Source: Mesorhizobium amorphae (GTDB lineage: Bacteria > Pseudomonadota > Alphaproteobacteria > Rhizobiales > Rhizobiaceae). Taken from it: a stretch of 41,091 nucleotides of DNA. Positions within the stretch are counted from its first letter, which is position 1; every line of letters starts with the position of its first letter. The stretch lies in NCBI GenBank assembly GCA_003240775.1, contig QFNI01000035.1, positions 1 through 41,091 of the forward strand. Direction: 5' to 3'. Below the pieces are notes generated by a model, which ran no database searches, was not told the origin of the DNA, and saw only the letters and a program-made list of their open reading frames with translations. The position numbers were made by a program, and so were the translations under genes. This document shows, piece after piece, positions 15,531-23,836 of this stretch.

Positions 15531-16283
15531 ATGACGCCCAAGCTCGCCCTTGCCTGCCTCGCTCTGCCCCTGCTCGCGGTCCCGGCCTCGGCCGAAAGCT
15601 TTCGCAGCGCCTACACCGTTTCCTATCTCGGCATGCCGGTCGCGCGGTCGAGCTTCACCACCACGCTTTCGGGCGACAGCTTCTCGATCGATGGCACGCT
15701 GTCGAGCGCGGGCCTGGCCAAGCTCTTCGATTCGACCAAGGGAACGGTGAAGGTGTCCGGCAGCCTCGGGCCCAAGGGCACCCAGACCGACGACTACCGG
15801 GTGGATTACCGCTCGGGCGGCAAGGAGAAGCGCACGGTGGTGCGCTTCAAGGGCGGCACCGTCACCCACACCGAGAACGTGCCTCCGCCCAGGCCCCGCG
15901 GGGAAGACTGGGTGGCGCTCGGGCCGGATGACCTCAAGGCCGTGTCCGACCCGATCGCCGCCACGATCGTGCGCGCGGGCAGCCTGGACGAGGTGTGCTC
16001 GCGCACCATCCGCACCTATGACGGAGAGCTTCGCGCCGACCTCAAGCTCTCCCCCGTCGAGCGCAGCGAATGGAACGGCCAGCCCACCGCGGTCTGCAAG
16101 GTCTCGTTCGAGCCCGTCTCGGGCTACCGCTCCACCAAGCGCGCGCTGCGCTTCCTGCGCGACAAGAGCCGCATGTCGATCGAGTTCACGGCACTCGGCG
16201 CGACCGGCCTTTACGCGCCCGTGCGCGCTTCGGTCGGCACGGAGATCGGCACGATCCGCATCACGGCGGCCGAACCGGACTGA
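15531..16283 (+). CDS. DUF3108 domain-containing periplasmic protein
   Basis: This 250-residue protein has a signal peptide (cleavage after ASA, about residue 20) followed by a beta-rich domain beginning ESFRSAYTVSYLGMPVARSSF, typical of DUF3108. Two Cys residues in the mature part could form a disulfide. The ATG at 15531 gives the signal peptide directly; the frame is open further upstream without one. It lies divergent from rpmB, as in other Rhizobiales. DUF3108 proteins resemble outer-membrane or lipoprotein-handling beta folds, but no function is established. Confidence 0.8.
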   Translation: MTPKLALACLALPLLAVPASAESFRSAYTVSYLGMPVARSSFTTTLSGDSFSIDGTLSSAGLAKLFDSTKGTVKVSGSLGPKGTQTDDYRVDYRSGGKEKRTVVRFKGGTVTHTENVPPPRPRGEDWVALGPDDLKAVSDPIAATIVRAGSLDEVCSRTIRTYDGELRADLKLSPVERSEWNGQPTAVCKVSFEPVSGYRSTKRALRFLRDKSRMSIEFTALGATGLYAPVRASVGTEIGTIRITAAEPD

Positions 16284-16349
16284 TCGCCCCTTGCCCCATG
16301 ATTCGGCCCGTGCCACTCCCCGCGCCGGGGTTTCCAGACGGGGGTATTC

Positions 16350-17219
16350 ATGGGCCGCGACACGCTTGTCGGCTTTTCGGCGGTCGCCATGTGGGCGCTG
16401 CTCGCGCTGCTCACCGACGCATCGGGCAGCGTGCCGCCCTTCCAGCTTTCTGCCATCACCTTCGCGCTCGGCACGCTCGTGGGTCTCGCCATGCGCGTGG
16501 CCGCTCCACCGGCTGCGCAGGCGAGCCCCATTCCGCCGGTCGTCTGGCTGATCGGCATCGGCGGGCTCTTCGGCTACCACGCGCTCTATTTCACCGCGCT
16601 GCGCAACGCGCCGGCCGCCGAGGCGAGCCTCATCGCCTATCTCTGGCCGCTTCTGATCGTGGTGGGCTCGGCCCTCATGCCGGGCGAGCGGCTGCGGTGG
16701 TTCCACCTGGCCGGTGCCGGCCTGGGCCTTGCGGGCACGGCCCTCTTGATCGCAGGGCGCGGGGAGGGGGTGGCATTCGCCGGGGAGCACGCCTTCGGCT
16801 ACCTCATGGCCGGCCTTTGCGCGCTCACCTGGTCGGCCTATTCGCTGCTTTCTCGCCGCTTTGCCGAAGTGCCGACCTCGACCGTCACCTGGTTCTGCCT
16901 GGCGACGGCCGTGCTTTCGGCACTTTGTCATCTGGTCTGGGAGGAAACCGCGTGGCCGGAGGGGCCGAGCCAGTGGCTGGCCGTGCTGGCACTCGGCCTT
17001 CTGCCGGTGGGTGCCGCCTTCTATGCCTGGGATCGGGGCGTGAAGCGCGGCAACATCCAGGTGCTGGGGGCCGCAAGCTATGCCGCGCCGCTGTTGTCCA
17101 CGCTGGCGTTGATCGCTGCCGGGCGCACCGAGCCCACACCGCGGATCTTGGTAGCCTGCCTGCTGATCACGGCCGGTGCGGTGCTCGCGGCAAAGAGCCT
17201 CTTGCTGCGCCGCCGCTAG
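16350..17219 (+). CDS. EamA/DMT family transporter (YddG-like)
   Basis: This 289-residue protein has ten predicted membrane helices forming two EamA repeats (about residues 5-137 and 148-285). YFTALRNAPAAEASLIAYLWPLLIVVGSAL (in two parts, 80-109) and GAAFYAWDRGVKRGNIQVLGAASYAAPLLS resemble YddG-type aromatic amino acid exporters more than drug exporters. GGGGGTATTC gives a strong ribosome-binding site before the ATG at 16350. It follows the DUF3108 gene after 66 bases and is convergent with gloB. Substrate remains inferred. Confidence 0.85.
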   Translation: MGRDTLVGFSAVAMWALLALLTDASGSVPPFQLSAITFALGTLVGLAMRVAAPPAAQASPIPPVVWLIGIGGLFGYHALYFTALRNAPAAEASLIAYLWPLLIVVGSALMPGERLRWFHLAGAGLGLAGTALLIAGRGEGVAFAGEHAFGYLMAGLCALTWSAYSLLSRRFAEVPTSTVTWFCLATAVLSALCHLVWEETAWPEGPSQWLAVLALGLLPVGAAFYAWDRGVKRGNIQVLGAASYAAPLLSTLALIAAGRTEPTPRILVACLLITAGAVLAAKSLLLRRR

Positions 17220-17249
17220 CTTCGAGGCTCCCGCGAGAAACCTCGAAGC
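17219..17249. repeat. Inverted repeat between convergent EamA gene and gloB
   Basis: GCTTCGAGG (17219-17227) and CCTCGAAGC (17241-17249) are perfect 9-base arms with a 13-base loop. The same arm sequences occur at the ends of the longer palindromic element at 19615-19745. There is no T-tract, so it may act as a 3'-end hairpin rather than a classical terminator. Confidence 0.6.
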
Positions 17250-17261
17250 CCGACTCCAGCC

Positions 17262-18032
17262 TCAGAAATTGTCCTTGCGCTTGCGGATTTCCGCGAACAC
17301 TTCCGCATCGCTCGCGCCTTCCATCCCCAGCACCGTGCGGATGGCCGCGTCGTCCGCGCGGATGAACGGGTTGGTGGCAAGCTCTTCGCCGATCGTGGTC
17401 GGCAGCGTCATCTCGCCATTCGCCCGCTGGCGGTCGATCTTTTCCGCCCGCGCGCGCAGCTCCGCATTGTCGGGGTCGATCGTCAGCGCAAAGCGCGCGT
17501 TGGACTGCGTGTATTCGTGGCCGACATAGACCACCGTCTCAGGCGGCAGCTTCTTGAGCTTTTCCAGGCTCTCGAACATCACGTCCGGCCCGCATTCGAG
17601 GAGCCGTCCGCAGCCCAGCGCAAACAGCGTGTCGGCGGTGAACGCCACGCCCGACTTGGGCAGAAACAGGCTGATGTGGCCCGCGGTGTGTCCGGGCGTC
17701 TCGATCACATGGATCTCGTCGCTGCTGAAGGGGATGATGTCGCCTTCGGCCACCGTCTCGTCGATGCCGGGAATGCGGTCCTTCTCCTTTTCCGGCCCGA
17801 TGATCGTCAGCTTGTAGCGTTCCTTGAGCGCGAGGTTGCCTTCCACGTGGTCGGCATGGTGATGGGTGATCAGAAGCGCCTTGGGCGTCCAGCCGCGCCG
17901 TTCCAGAGCCTCGACGATGGGCTTTTCCTCGGGCGCGTCGATGATCACGGCCTCGCCCGATTCGGGGTCGTAGGCGATCACGCCGTAATTGTCGCTCCGG
18001 CAGATGAACTGCTCGATCTCCAGCGCCGCCAT
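17262..18032 (-). CDS. gloB: Hydroxyacylglutathione hydrolase (glyoxalase II)
   Basis: GloB hydrolyses S-lactoylglutathione to D-lactate and glutathione, completing methylglyoxal detoxification. The 256-residue length is standard. The metallo-beta-lactamase motif THHHADH is at 56-62, followed by ETPGHTAGHISLF, FTADTLFALGCGR and YVGHEYTQSN, which supply the remaining metal and glutathione ligands. The ATG at 18032 fits the family; the frame upstream is open but unsupported. It is divergent from the methyltransferase gene with its own candidate promoter. Confidence 0.96.
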   Translation of the reverse strand: MAALEIEQFICRSDNYGVIAYDPESGEAVIIDAPEEKPIVEALERRGWTPKALLITHHHADHVEGNLALKERYKLTIIGPEKEKDRIPGIDETVAEGDIIPFSSDEIHVIETPGHTAGHISLFLPKSGVAFTADTLFALGCGRLLECGPDVMFESLEKLKKLPPETVVYVGHEYTQSNARFALTIDPDNAELRARAEKIDRQRANGEMTLPTTIGEELATNPFIRADDAAIRTVLGMEGASDAEVFAEIRKRKDNF

Positions 18033-18064
18033 GGTCCGCTCCCTCTGATGTTCGGTTGGCGCCG

Positions 18065-18092
18065 AGATAGGGTGGGAACGGTTCGCTGTCAC
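18065..18092 (-). promoter_or_regulatory. Candidate gloB promoter
   Basis: On the minus strand GTGACA (18092-18087) and CTATCT (18070-18065) are separated by 16 bases, 32 bases upstream of the gloB ATG. Weak -35, good -10. Confidence 0.4.
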
Positions 18093-18138
18093 CCCTTCGC
18101 GTTGCCTCCGGAAGGGCGCCCCTGTAGCTTCCGCGCCG

Positions 18139-18882
18139 ATGAGCAACGACATCGTGGCCCTGCGCGCCTTCTACGACACCGTGCTCGGCCGCGTGGCCGA
18201 GCGTTCGGTCGCGGCGGCGCTCGAAAAGGTATGGCCGCGCCTGCCCGACGAGCGGCTGGTGGGGCTCGGCTATGCGCTGCCCTGGCTCGACCGCTTCGGC
18301 GAGGGCGCCGAGCGCGCGCTGGCGCTGATGCCCGCCCGGCAGGGAGCGGTGCGCTGGCCGCCCGAGGGCCCCTCGCGCACCGCACTCGTGTTCGACGAGG
18401 AGTTGCCGTTTCCCGATTCTTCGCTCGACCGCGTGCTCCTGGTGCATGGGCTCGAACATGCGGAAGCGCCCGGCGAGACGCTCAAGGAAATCTGGCGCGT
18501 GCTCGCCCCCAACGGCCGGCTGGTGGTGGTGGTGCCCAACCGTCGCGGCATCTGGGCTCGCTTCGAGCACACGCCGTTCGGCACGGGGCGTCCCTTCTCG
18601 GGCTCGCAGCTTCACGCACTGCTGCGGGAAGCGAACTTCTCGCCCGGCGCGTCGGCCGAGGCGCTCTTCTTTCCGCCTTCGCATCGCCGCTTCATGCTCA
18701 AGCTCCACGCGCTGTGCGAGCGGATCGGGCGCACGGTCTGGCCTATCTTCGCAGGCGTGCTGGTGGTCGAGGCGCAGAAGCGCATCTTCCAGGGGCTGCC
18801 GGTCGCCAAGCGCGCTTCGCGGCGCGTGTTCGTGCCGGTGCTCGCGCCGCAAGGCGCCGCGCGAAAGGATGCAGGCGAATGA
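18139..18882 (+). CDS. Class I SAM-dependent methyltransferase
   Basis: This 247-residue protein matches the Methyltransf_11 pattern in its second half: LPFPDSSLDRVLLVHGLEHAEAPGETLKEIWRVLAPNGRLVVVVPNRRGIWAR (residues about 94-145) contains the post-I, II and III motifs. The glycine-rich SAM loop is degenerate (VGLGYALPWL, 41-50), so cofactor binding may be unusual. In Rhizobiales a similar gene lies divergent from gloB. Its stop overlaps the start of the HAD gene (ATGA), indicating coupling. Substrate unknown. Confidence 0.82.
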   Translation: MSNDIVALRAFYDTVLGRVAERSVAAALEKVWPRLPDERLVGLGYALPWLDRFGEGAERALALMPARQGAVRWPPEGPSRTALVFDEELPFPDSSLDRVLLVHGLEHAEAPGETLKEIWRVLAPNGRLVVVVPNRRGIWARFEHTPFGTGRPFSGSQLHALLREANFSPGASAEALFFPPSHRRFMLKLHALCERIGRTVWPIFAGVLVVEAQKRIFQGLPVAKRASRRVFVPVLAPQGAARKDAGE

Positions 18883-19610
18883 CGCGGCTCGCGCTGCTTG
18901 GCTTCGACGCCGACGACACGCTCTGGCAGAACGAGCAGTTCTTCCGGCTCAACGAGACGCGCTTCGCGGAGATGCTCGGCGCGCATGGCGAGCACGACGC
19001 GATCACCGCGCGGTTGCTCGACGCCGAGCGGCGAAACCTCGAATTCTACGGCTACGGCATCAAGGGCTTCACCTTGTCGCTGATCGAAACCGCGATCGAG
19101 GTGACGCAAGGCCGTGTGGAGGCGTCCGTGATCCACGACATCCTCGAGATGGGCCGCGAGATGCTGCGCCATCCCGTCGAGGCGCTGCCGGGCGCGCGAG
19201 AGGCGCTCGAAGCGTTGAGTGAGAGCCACCGGCTGGTGCTCGTCACCAAGGGCGACCTGTTCGACCAGGAGCGCAAACTCGCGGCATCGGGCCTGGGCGA
19301 TTTCTTCGCGGGCGTCGAGATCGTCAGCGACAAGCGCGCGGACACCTATGCCCGCATCTTCGCCCGTCACGGCGAAGGCGCCGAGCGCGGGCTGATGGTG
19401 GGCAATTCGCTCAAATCCGACGTGTTGCCGATGATCGCAGCCGGCGGCTGGGGCGTCCACGTGCCCCATCCCCTCACTTGGGTTCTGGAACACGCCGAAG
19501 CGCCCGAAGACCACCCGCGCTTCCGGGTGATCGAGGGACTGGCCGAACTGCCGGCCCTGGTGGCCGCGATCGAGGGGGAGGGGCTGCCAGTCGATCCGAC
19601 GCTCGGGTGA
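18879..19610 (+). CDS. HAD-superfamily hydrolase
   Basis: This 243-residue protein has the haloacid dehalogenase motifs: motif I FDADDTLW (nucleophile D10, acid/base D12), motif II LVTKGD, motif III lysine near SDKRADTY, and motif IV VGNSLKSDVLPMIAAG. The helical cap lies between I and II (about 20-90). Substrate might be a sugar phosphate or nucleotide; sequence alone cannot decide. The ATG at 18879 overlaps the methyltransferase stop. The gene ends just before the palindromic element. Confidence 0.88.
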   Translation: MTRLALLGFDADDTLWQNEQFFRLNETRFAEMLGAHGEHDAITARLLDAERRNLEFYGYGIKGFTLSLIETAIEVTQGRVEASVIHDILEMGREMLRHPVEALPGAREALEALSESHRLVLVTKGDLFDQERKLAASGLGDFFAGVEIVSDKRADTYARIFARHGEGAERGLMVGNSLKSDVLPMIAAGGWGVHVPHPLTWVLEHAEAPEDHPRFRVIEGLAELPALVAAIEGEGLPVDPTLG

Positions 19611-19614
19611 GGTC

Positions 19615-19745
19615 GTGCGTGCTTCGAGGCCCACTCTGTGGGCACCTCAGCATGAGGAAAGCGGGATGCCTAACATGGCCGTTTGGCCTGATGCCCACCT
19701 CCCTCATGCTGAGGTGCCCGCTAGAGCGGGCCTCGAAGCACGCAC
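19615..19745. repeat. Long intergenic palindromic element (rhizobial type)
   Basis: The 43-base arms 19615-19657 and 19703-19745 are inverted copies with only a few differences. Each arm holds its own small hairpin: CCCAC/GTGGG on the left and CCCGC/GCGGG on the right, a compensated change. CCTCAGCATGAGG on the left is itself nearly palindromic. The element fills the gap between convergent HAD and metW genes and resembles palindromic elements that I recall as dispersed in Rhizobiales genomes. It could end transcription in both directions. Confidence 0.85.
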
Positions 19746-19764
19746 CCACCGTCCAACCCCACCT

Positions 19765-20379
19765 TTATCGCCGCAGCACGAACACCGCCTGTTGGCCGAA
19801 CAGGTTCCAGAACCACCACGGCATCGAAAGCCCGATCTTTTGGCCGGCATCGTCGAGCGCTGCGGCGCTTTCTACCGTCGCCCCCAGCTCGCGGCACAGG
19901 TTCACGAAGTCGCGCACCGTGCAGAAATGGATGTTGGGCGTGTCGTACCAGGAGTAAGGCAGATCGCGCGTCACGGGCATCCGCCCGCGCAGAAGCAGCG
20001 AGAACCGCACGCGCCAGTGGCCGAAATTCGGAAACGACACCACGGCCCGCTCGCCGATGCGCAGGAGATGTTCGAGCACCGCGCGCGGGTCGCGCGTCGC
20101 CTGAATCGTCTGGCTCAGCACCACCACGTCGAAGGACTTGTCGGGATAGAAGACCAGATCGCGGTCGGCGTCGCCCTGGATCACGGACAGCCCGCGCGCC
20201 ACGCATTCGTTGACGCCGCGCTGGGATATCTCCATGCCGCGCCCGTCCACGTTGCGCTCGCGGGCGAGCTGCTCGAGCAATGCGCCATCGCCGCAGCCCA
20301 CGTCGAGCACACGCGAGCCCGGCGCGATGAAGCCTGCGATCACGTCGAGATCGACGCGGGGTTCAGAGTTCACGCTCAT
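19765..20379 (-). CDS. metW: Methionine biosynthesis protein MetW
   Basis: This 204-residue SAM-methyltransferase-like protein carries VLDVGCGDGALLEQL (motif I, about 24-38), GMEISQRGVNECVARGL, and the family block FPNFGHWRVRFSLLLRGRMPVT followed by WYDTPNIHFCT. In several proteobacteria MetW is needed, with MetX, for homoserine acylation. Its ATG overlaps the metX stop by four bases, so the two are coupled and share the SAM-II leader. Confidence 0.95.
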   Translation of the reverse strand: MSVNSEPRVDLDVIAGFIAPGSRVLDVGCGDGALLEQLARERNVDGRGMEISQRGVNECVARGLSVIQGDADRDLVFYPDKSFDVVVLSQTIQATRDPRAVLEHLLRIGERAVVSFPNFGHWRVRFSLLLRGRMPVTRDLPYSWYDTPNIHFCTVRDFVNLCRELGATVESAAALDDAGQKIGLSMPWWFWNLFGQQAVFVLRR

Positions 20380-21545
20380 GCCGGCAGCCCCCGTGCATGG
20401 GCCGCGGAATGGATGAAGCCGCGCAGCGCCGCAAACATTTCCGGCTCGTCCAGCAGGAACGCGTCGTGGCCCCGGTCGGTCTCGATCTCCACAAAGGAGA
20501 CTGACGCGCCGGCCGCGTTCAGCGCATGCACGATGCCGCGGCTTTCGGATGTCGGAAACAGCCAGTCGCTCGTGAAGGAGACGAGGCAGAAGCGCGTCTT
20601 CGTGCCCCGGAACGCCGCGGCCAGCTTGCCGCCGTGATCAGCGGCGAGGTCGAAATAGTCCATGGCGCGCGTCATGTAGAGATAGGAATTGGCGTCGAAG
20701 CGGTCCACGAAGGTCATGCCTTGGTGGCGCAGGTAGCTCTCGATCTGGAAGTCCGCGTCGAAGCCGAAGGTCAGCGCCTCGCGGTCTTGGAGGTTGCGGC
20801 CGAACTTGCGGTGCAGCGCGGGCTCGGAGAGATAGGTGATGTGGGCCGCCATGCGGGCCACGGCCAGGCCCTTGCTCGGCCGCACGCCCGCTTCGATGTA
20901 GCGCCCGCCGCGCCAGTCGGGGTCGGCCATCACGGCCTGACGGCCGACCTCGTGGAAGGCGATGTTCTGCGAGGAGTGGCGCGCACCCGTCGCGATCGGC
21001 AGCGCACAGAACACGCGCTCCGGATAGGACGCCGCCCATTCGAGCACCTGCATCCCGCCCATCGAGCCGCCGACCACGGAAAACAGCTGGTCGATGCCGA
21101 AATGATCCACCAGCATCGCCTGTGCGCGGACCATGTCGCGGATCGTGATCACCGGCAGGTCGAGGCCGTAGGGTTTTGCCGTGGCCGGATTGGTGGAGGC
21201 CGGCCCCGTCGAGCCCAGGCAGCCGCCGACCACGTTGGAGCAGATCACGAAGAAGCGGTCGGTGTCGATGATGCGGCCGGGCCCGATCAGGACGTCCCAC
21301 CAGCCGGCCCGGCCCGTCACCGGGTTTCGGCTCGCCACATGCTGGTCGCCCGTCAGCGCGTGGCAGACGAGCACCGCGTTCGACTTCTCCGCATTGAGCG
21401 CGCCATAGGTCTGGTAGGCGATCTGGAAGGGCGCGAGCAGGCTGCCTGCTTCAAGCCGCAGCGGCTGGTCGAGCCCGAAACGCAGCACCGGGCCCGAAGG
21501 TTGGTCCGCCTCGTTGGTGCGCGGGGGTGTTGCCGGTTCCGTCAT
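20376..21545 (-). CDS. metX: Homoserine O-acyltransferase MetX
   Basis: MetX acylates L-homoserine, the committed step of methionine synthesis. The 389-residue alpha/beta hydrolase has FQIAYQTYGALNAEKSNAVLVCHALTGDQH, the nucleophile elbow GGSMGGMQVLEWA, the catalytic Asp in SDWLFP and His in RGHDAFLLD. Some MetX enzymes paired with MetW use succinyl-CoA instead of acetyl-CoA, so acyl specificity is left open. Transcription starts upstream of a SAM-II riboswitch and an intrinsic terminator, giving methionine feedback. It is divergent from hisC. Confidence 0.96.
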   Translation of the reverse strand: MTEPATPPRTNEADQPSGPVLRFGLDQPLRLEAGSLLAPFQIAYQTYGALNAEKSNAVLVCHALTGDQHVASRNPVTGRAGWWDVLIGPGRIIDTDRFFVICSNVVGGCLGSTGPASTNPATAKPYGLDLPVITIRDMVRAQAMLVDHFGIDQLFSVVGGSMGGMQVLEWAASYPERVFCALPIATGARHSSQNIAFHEVGRQAVMADPDWRGGRYIEAGVRPSKGLAVARMAAHITYLSEPALHRKFGRNLQDREALTFGFDADFQIESYLRHQGMTFVDRFDANSYLYMTRAMDYFDLAADHGGKLAAAFRGTKTRFCLVSFTSDWLFPTSESRGIVHALNAAGASVSFVEIETDRGHDAFLLDEPEMFAALRGFIHSAAHARGLPA

Positions 21546-21566
21546 CCCTGGGCCTCAAGCCGGCAC

Positions 21567-21596
21567 AAAAAAACCGGCGCTGCGAACAGGCCGGTT
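21567..21596 (-). terminator. Intrinsic terminator in the metX leader (attenuator)
   Basis: On the minus strand AACCGGC (21596-21590) pairs with GCCGGTT (21578-21572) around an 11-base loop and runs into a T-tract ending at 21567. It lies 20 bases after the SAM-II aptamer and 22 bases before the metX ATG. The 5' arm extended as ACCGGCC is complementary to GGCCGGT inside the aptamer (21657-21651), so an antiterminator is possible. Confidence 0.8.
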
Positions 21597-21615
21597 GCGA
21601 AAAACACGCGCGCGG

Positions 21616-21670
21616 CCCTTTAGCGAGTTGTTTAACGTGGCTGCAAGCCGACCGGCCAAATCACCACGGG
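21616..21670 (-). promoter_or_regulatory. SAM-II riboswitch (metA motif)
   Basis: On the minus strand the leader reads CGTGG (21668-21664), TGATTTGG, then CGGCTTGCAG, CCACG (21640-21636), TTAAACAA and CGCTAAAG. P1 is CGTGG with CCACG. The CTTGCAGCCACGTTAAACAA core and the GCTAAA end are the most conserved parts of alphaproteobacterial SAM-II. It lies directly downstream of the predicted metX promoter. SAM binding should shut down metX-metW. Confidence 0.95.
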
Positions 21671-21683
21671 TGTTCCCGCTGCT

Positions 21684-21710
21684 TCTATGCCCGGCTCGCG
21701 CCGGCGTCAA
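21684..21710 (-). promoter_or_regulatory. Candidate metX promoter
   Basis: On the minus strand TTGACG (21710-21705) is followed, after 15 bases, by CATAGA (21689-21684). The predicted transcription start, about 21676, falls just before the SAM-II aptamer. Confidence 0.5.
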
Positions 21711-21788
21711 TCCGAGGCCCCCCGCGCCTCGACTTCCCCCCATGTGCCCTGTAGAGGCGTGCCGTCCTTGATTTCGCTCCGTGACGCC

Positions 21789-22895
21789 ATGCCTTTTTCC
21801 TCCACTCGCCCCGTTCCCCGCCCAGGCGTGCTCGACATCGCAGCCTATGTGCCGGGCCGGCACGGCGCGCCGGGCGTGGAGCGCGTGTTCAAGCTTTCCT
21901 CCAATGAGACCCCGCTCGGGCCCTCGCCGCGTGTGGCCGAAGCGCTCGCGGGCGTCCAAGGCAAGCTCGAACTCTATCCCGACGGCTCGGCAGCCAAGCT
22001 CCGCCATGCCATCGCCGCCGAGCACGGCGTCAACCCCGACAACATCATCTGCGGCAACGGCTCGGACGATCTCCTGGCGCTGCTCACGCAATGCTATCTG
22101 GGGCCGGGCGACGAAGGCATCGCGACCGAGCACGGCTTCCTGCTTTACCGCATCCTGATCCAGGCTTCCGGCGGGACGCCCGTGATCGTGCGGGAAAAGG
22201 ACCTGCGCACGGATGTGGATGCGATCCTCGCCGCGGTCACGGAGCGCACCAGGATCGTGTTCCTGGCCAACCCCAACAACCCCACGGGCACCTATCTGCC
22301 TTTCGAGGAGGTGCGTCGCCTGCAGGCGGGGCTGCCCTCCACCACCTTGCTCGTGCTCGACGGGGCCTACGCGGAATATGTGCGCCGCAACGACTACGAG
22401 GCGGGCATCGCGCTCGTTTCGGGTTCCGAGAACGTCGTGATGACGCGCACCTTCTCCAAGATCTACGGCCTGGCCGCGCTGCGCATCGGCTGGCTCTACG
22501 GTCCCGCCCATGTGGTGGATGCCGTCAACCGCGTGCGCGGGCCCTTCAACGTGAACGCGCTGGCCATCGAGGCGGGTGCGGCTGCGATCCGTGATCGCGC
22601 CCACCGCGAGGCGGCCGTCGCGCACAATGCGCAGTGGCTGGAATGGCTGACGGATGCCATCACCGCGCTCGGCCTCGAGGTCACGCCGAGCGTCGGCAAC
22701 TTCATCCTGATCCACTTTCCCCCAAACGGCTCCCGGAATGCGGCGGCGGCCGACGAGTGGCTCGCTGCCCGCGGCTTCGTGCTGCGCGCGGTGGCGAGCT
22801 ACGGCCTGCCGAACGCCCTGCGCATGACGGTAGGCTCGGAAGAGGCCAACCGCGGCGTGGTGGACGCGCTCCAAGCTTTCATGAGGCAGCCATGA
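21789..22895 (+). CDS. hisC: Histidinol-phosphate/aromatic aminotransferase
   Basis: This 368-residue fold-type I PLP enzyme has FKLSSNETPLGPSP (34-47), NPNNPTGT (161-168), D191 and Y194 for PLP contacts, and FSKIYGLAALRIGW with K224 as Schiff base. HisC-family enzymes make histidinol phosphate, but the coupling to prephenate dehydrogenase suggests the paralogue that transaminates prephenate or aromatic keto acids. The ATG at 21789 fits the family start; no convincing Shine-Dalgarno sequence is visible. A chorismate mutase gene often found just before it in Rhizobiales is absent. Confidence 0.9.
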   Translation: MPFSSTRPVPRPGVLDIAAYVPGRHGAPGVERVFKLSSNETPLGPSPRVAEALAGVQGKLELYPDGSAAKLRHAIAAEHGVNPDNIICGNGSDDLLALLTQCYLGPGDEGIATEHGFLLYRILIQASGGTPVIVREKDLRTDVDAILAAVTERTRIVFLANPNNPTGTYLPFEEVRRLQAGLPSTTLLVLDGAYAEYVRRNDYEAGIALVSGSENVVMTRTFSKIYGLAALRIGWLYGPAHVVDAVNRVRGPFNVNALAIEAGAAAIRDRAHREAAVAHNAQWLEWLTDAITALGLEVTPSVGNFILIHFPPNGSRNAAAADEWLAARGFVLRAVASYGLPNALRMTVGSEEANRGVVDALQAFMRQP

Positions 22896-23827
22896 GCGAG
22901 CCGATCTTTCCGACCCTCGCGCTGATCGGCATCGGGCTGATCGGCTCCTCCATCGCGCGCGGTGCGCGCGAGAAGGGCTTGGCCGGCCGCATCGTCATCT
23001 CCACGCGGAGCCCGGCGACGCTCAAGCGCGCCGAGGAGCTCGGGCTGGGCGACGCCTATGTGCTCGATCCCGCCGAAGCCGTGCGCGACGCCGATCTCGT
23101 GATCGTATCGGTGCCCGTGGGCGCGTCGGGTGCCGTCGCGCGCGCCATGGCACCGGGGCTGAAGCCGGGTGCCATCGTGTCCGATGTCGGCTCCACCAAG
23201 GCGTCCGTGATCCGCCAGATGGCGCCCGAACTGCCGGCGGGCGTGCATTTCATTCCCGGCCACCCCATCGCGGGCACGGAAGAATCGGGCCCCGATGCGG
23301 GCTTCGCCGACCTCTTCGAGAACCGCTGGTGCATCTTCACGCCGCTGCCCGACACCGACCCCCAGGCGCTCGACCGCCTCGGCCAGTTCTGGAAGGCGCT
23401 CGGCGCCAACATCGACACGATGGACCCCGAGCACCACGACAAGGTGCTGGCCATCGTGTCCCACCTCCCGCACATCATCGCCTACAACATCGTAGGCACG
23501 GCCGACGACCTCCAGGCGGTCACCAAGTCGGAGGTGATCAAGTATTCCGCTTCGGGCTTCCGCGATTTCACGCGTCTCGCCGCATCCGACCCCACGATGT
23601 GGCGCGACATCTGCCTCGCCAACAAGGAGGCCGTGCTCGAAATGCTCGCGCGCTTTTCCGAGGACCTAGCCTTCTTGCAGCGCGCCATCCGCTGGGGCGA
23701 CGGCGACAAGCTGTTCGACCTCTTCACCCGCACCCGCGAGGTGCGCCGCTCGATCATCGAAGCGGGCCAGGAAGTGGATGCGGCCGATTTCGGCCGCCAA
23801 GTGGTGGCGCACCCCGAAAAGGGGTGA
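22892..23827 (+). CDS. tyrC: Prephenate/arogenate dehydrogenase
   Basis: This 311-residue enzyme oxidatively decarboxylates prephenate or arogenate in tyrosine synthesis. It has the Rossmann motif GIGLIG (13-18), SDVGSTKASVI, FIPGHPIAGTEESGP with the conserved catalytic His, and SHLPHIIAYNIV. There is no ACT or chorismate mutase domain, so it is the monofunctional form. Its ATG overlaps the hisC stop (ATGA). The choice between prephenate (TyrA) and arogenate (TyrC) as substrate cannot be made from sequence. Confidence 0.93.
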   Translation: MSEPIFPTLALIGIGLIGSSIARGAREKGLAGRIVISTRSPATLKRAEELGLGDAYVLDPAEAVRDADLVIVSVPVGASGAVARAMAPGLKPGAIVSDVGSTKASVIRQMAPELPAGVHFIPGHPIAGTEESGPDAGFADLFENRWCIFTPLPDTDPQALDRLGQFWKALGANIDTMDPEHHDKVLAIVSHLPHIIAYNIVGTADDLQAVTKSEVIKYSASGFRDFTRLAASDPTMWRDICLANKEAVLEMLARFSEDLAFLQRAIRWGDGDKLFDLFTRTREVRRSIIEAGQEVDAADFGRQVVAHPEKG

Positions 23828-23836
23828 GGCGCCCCA

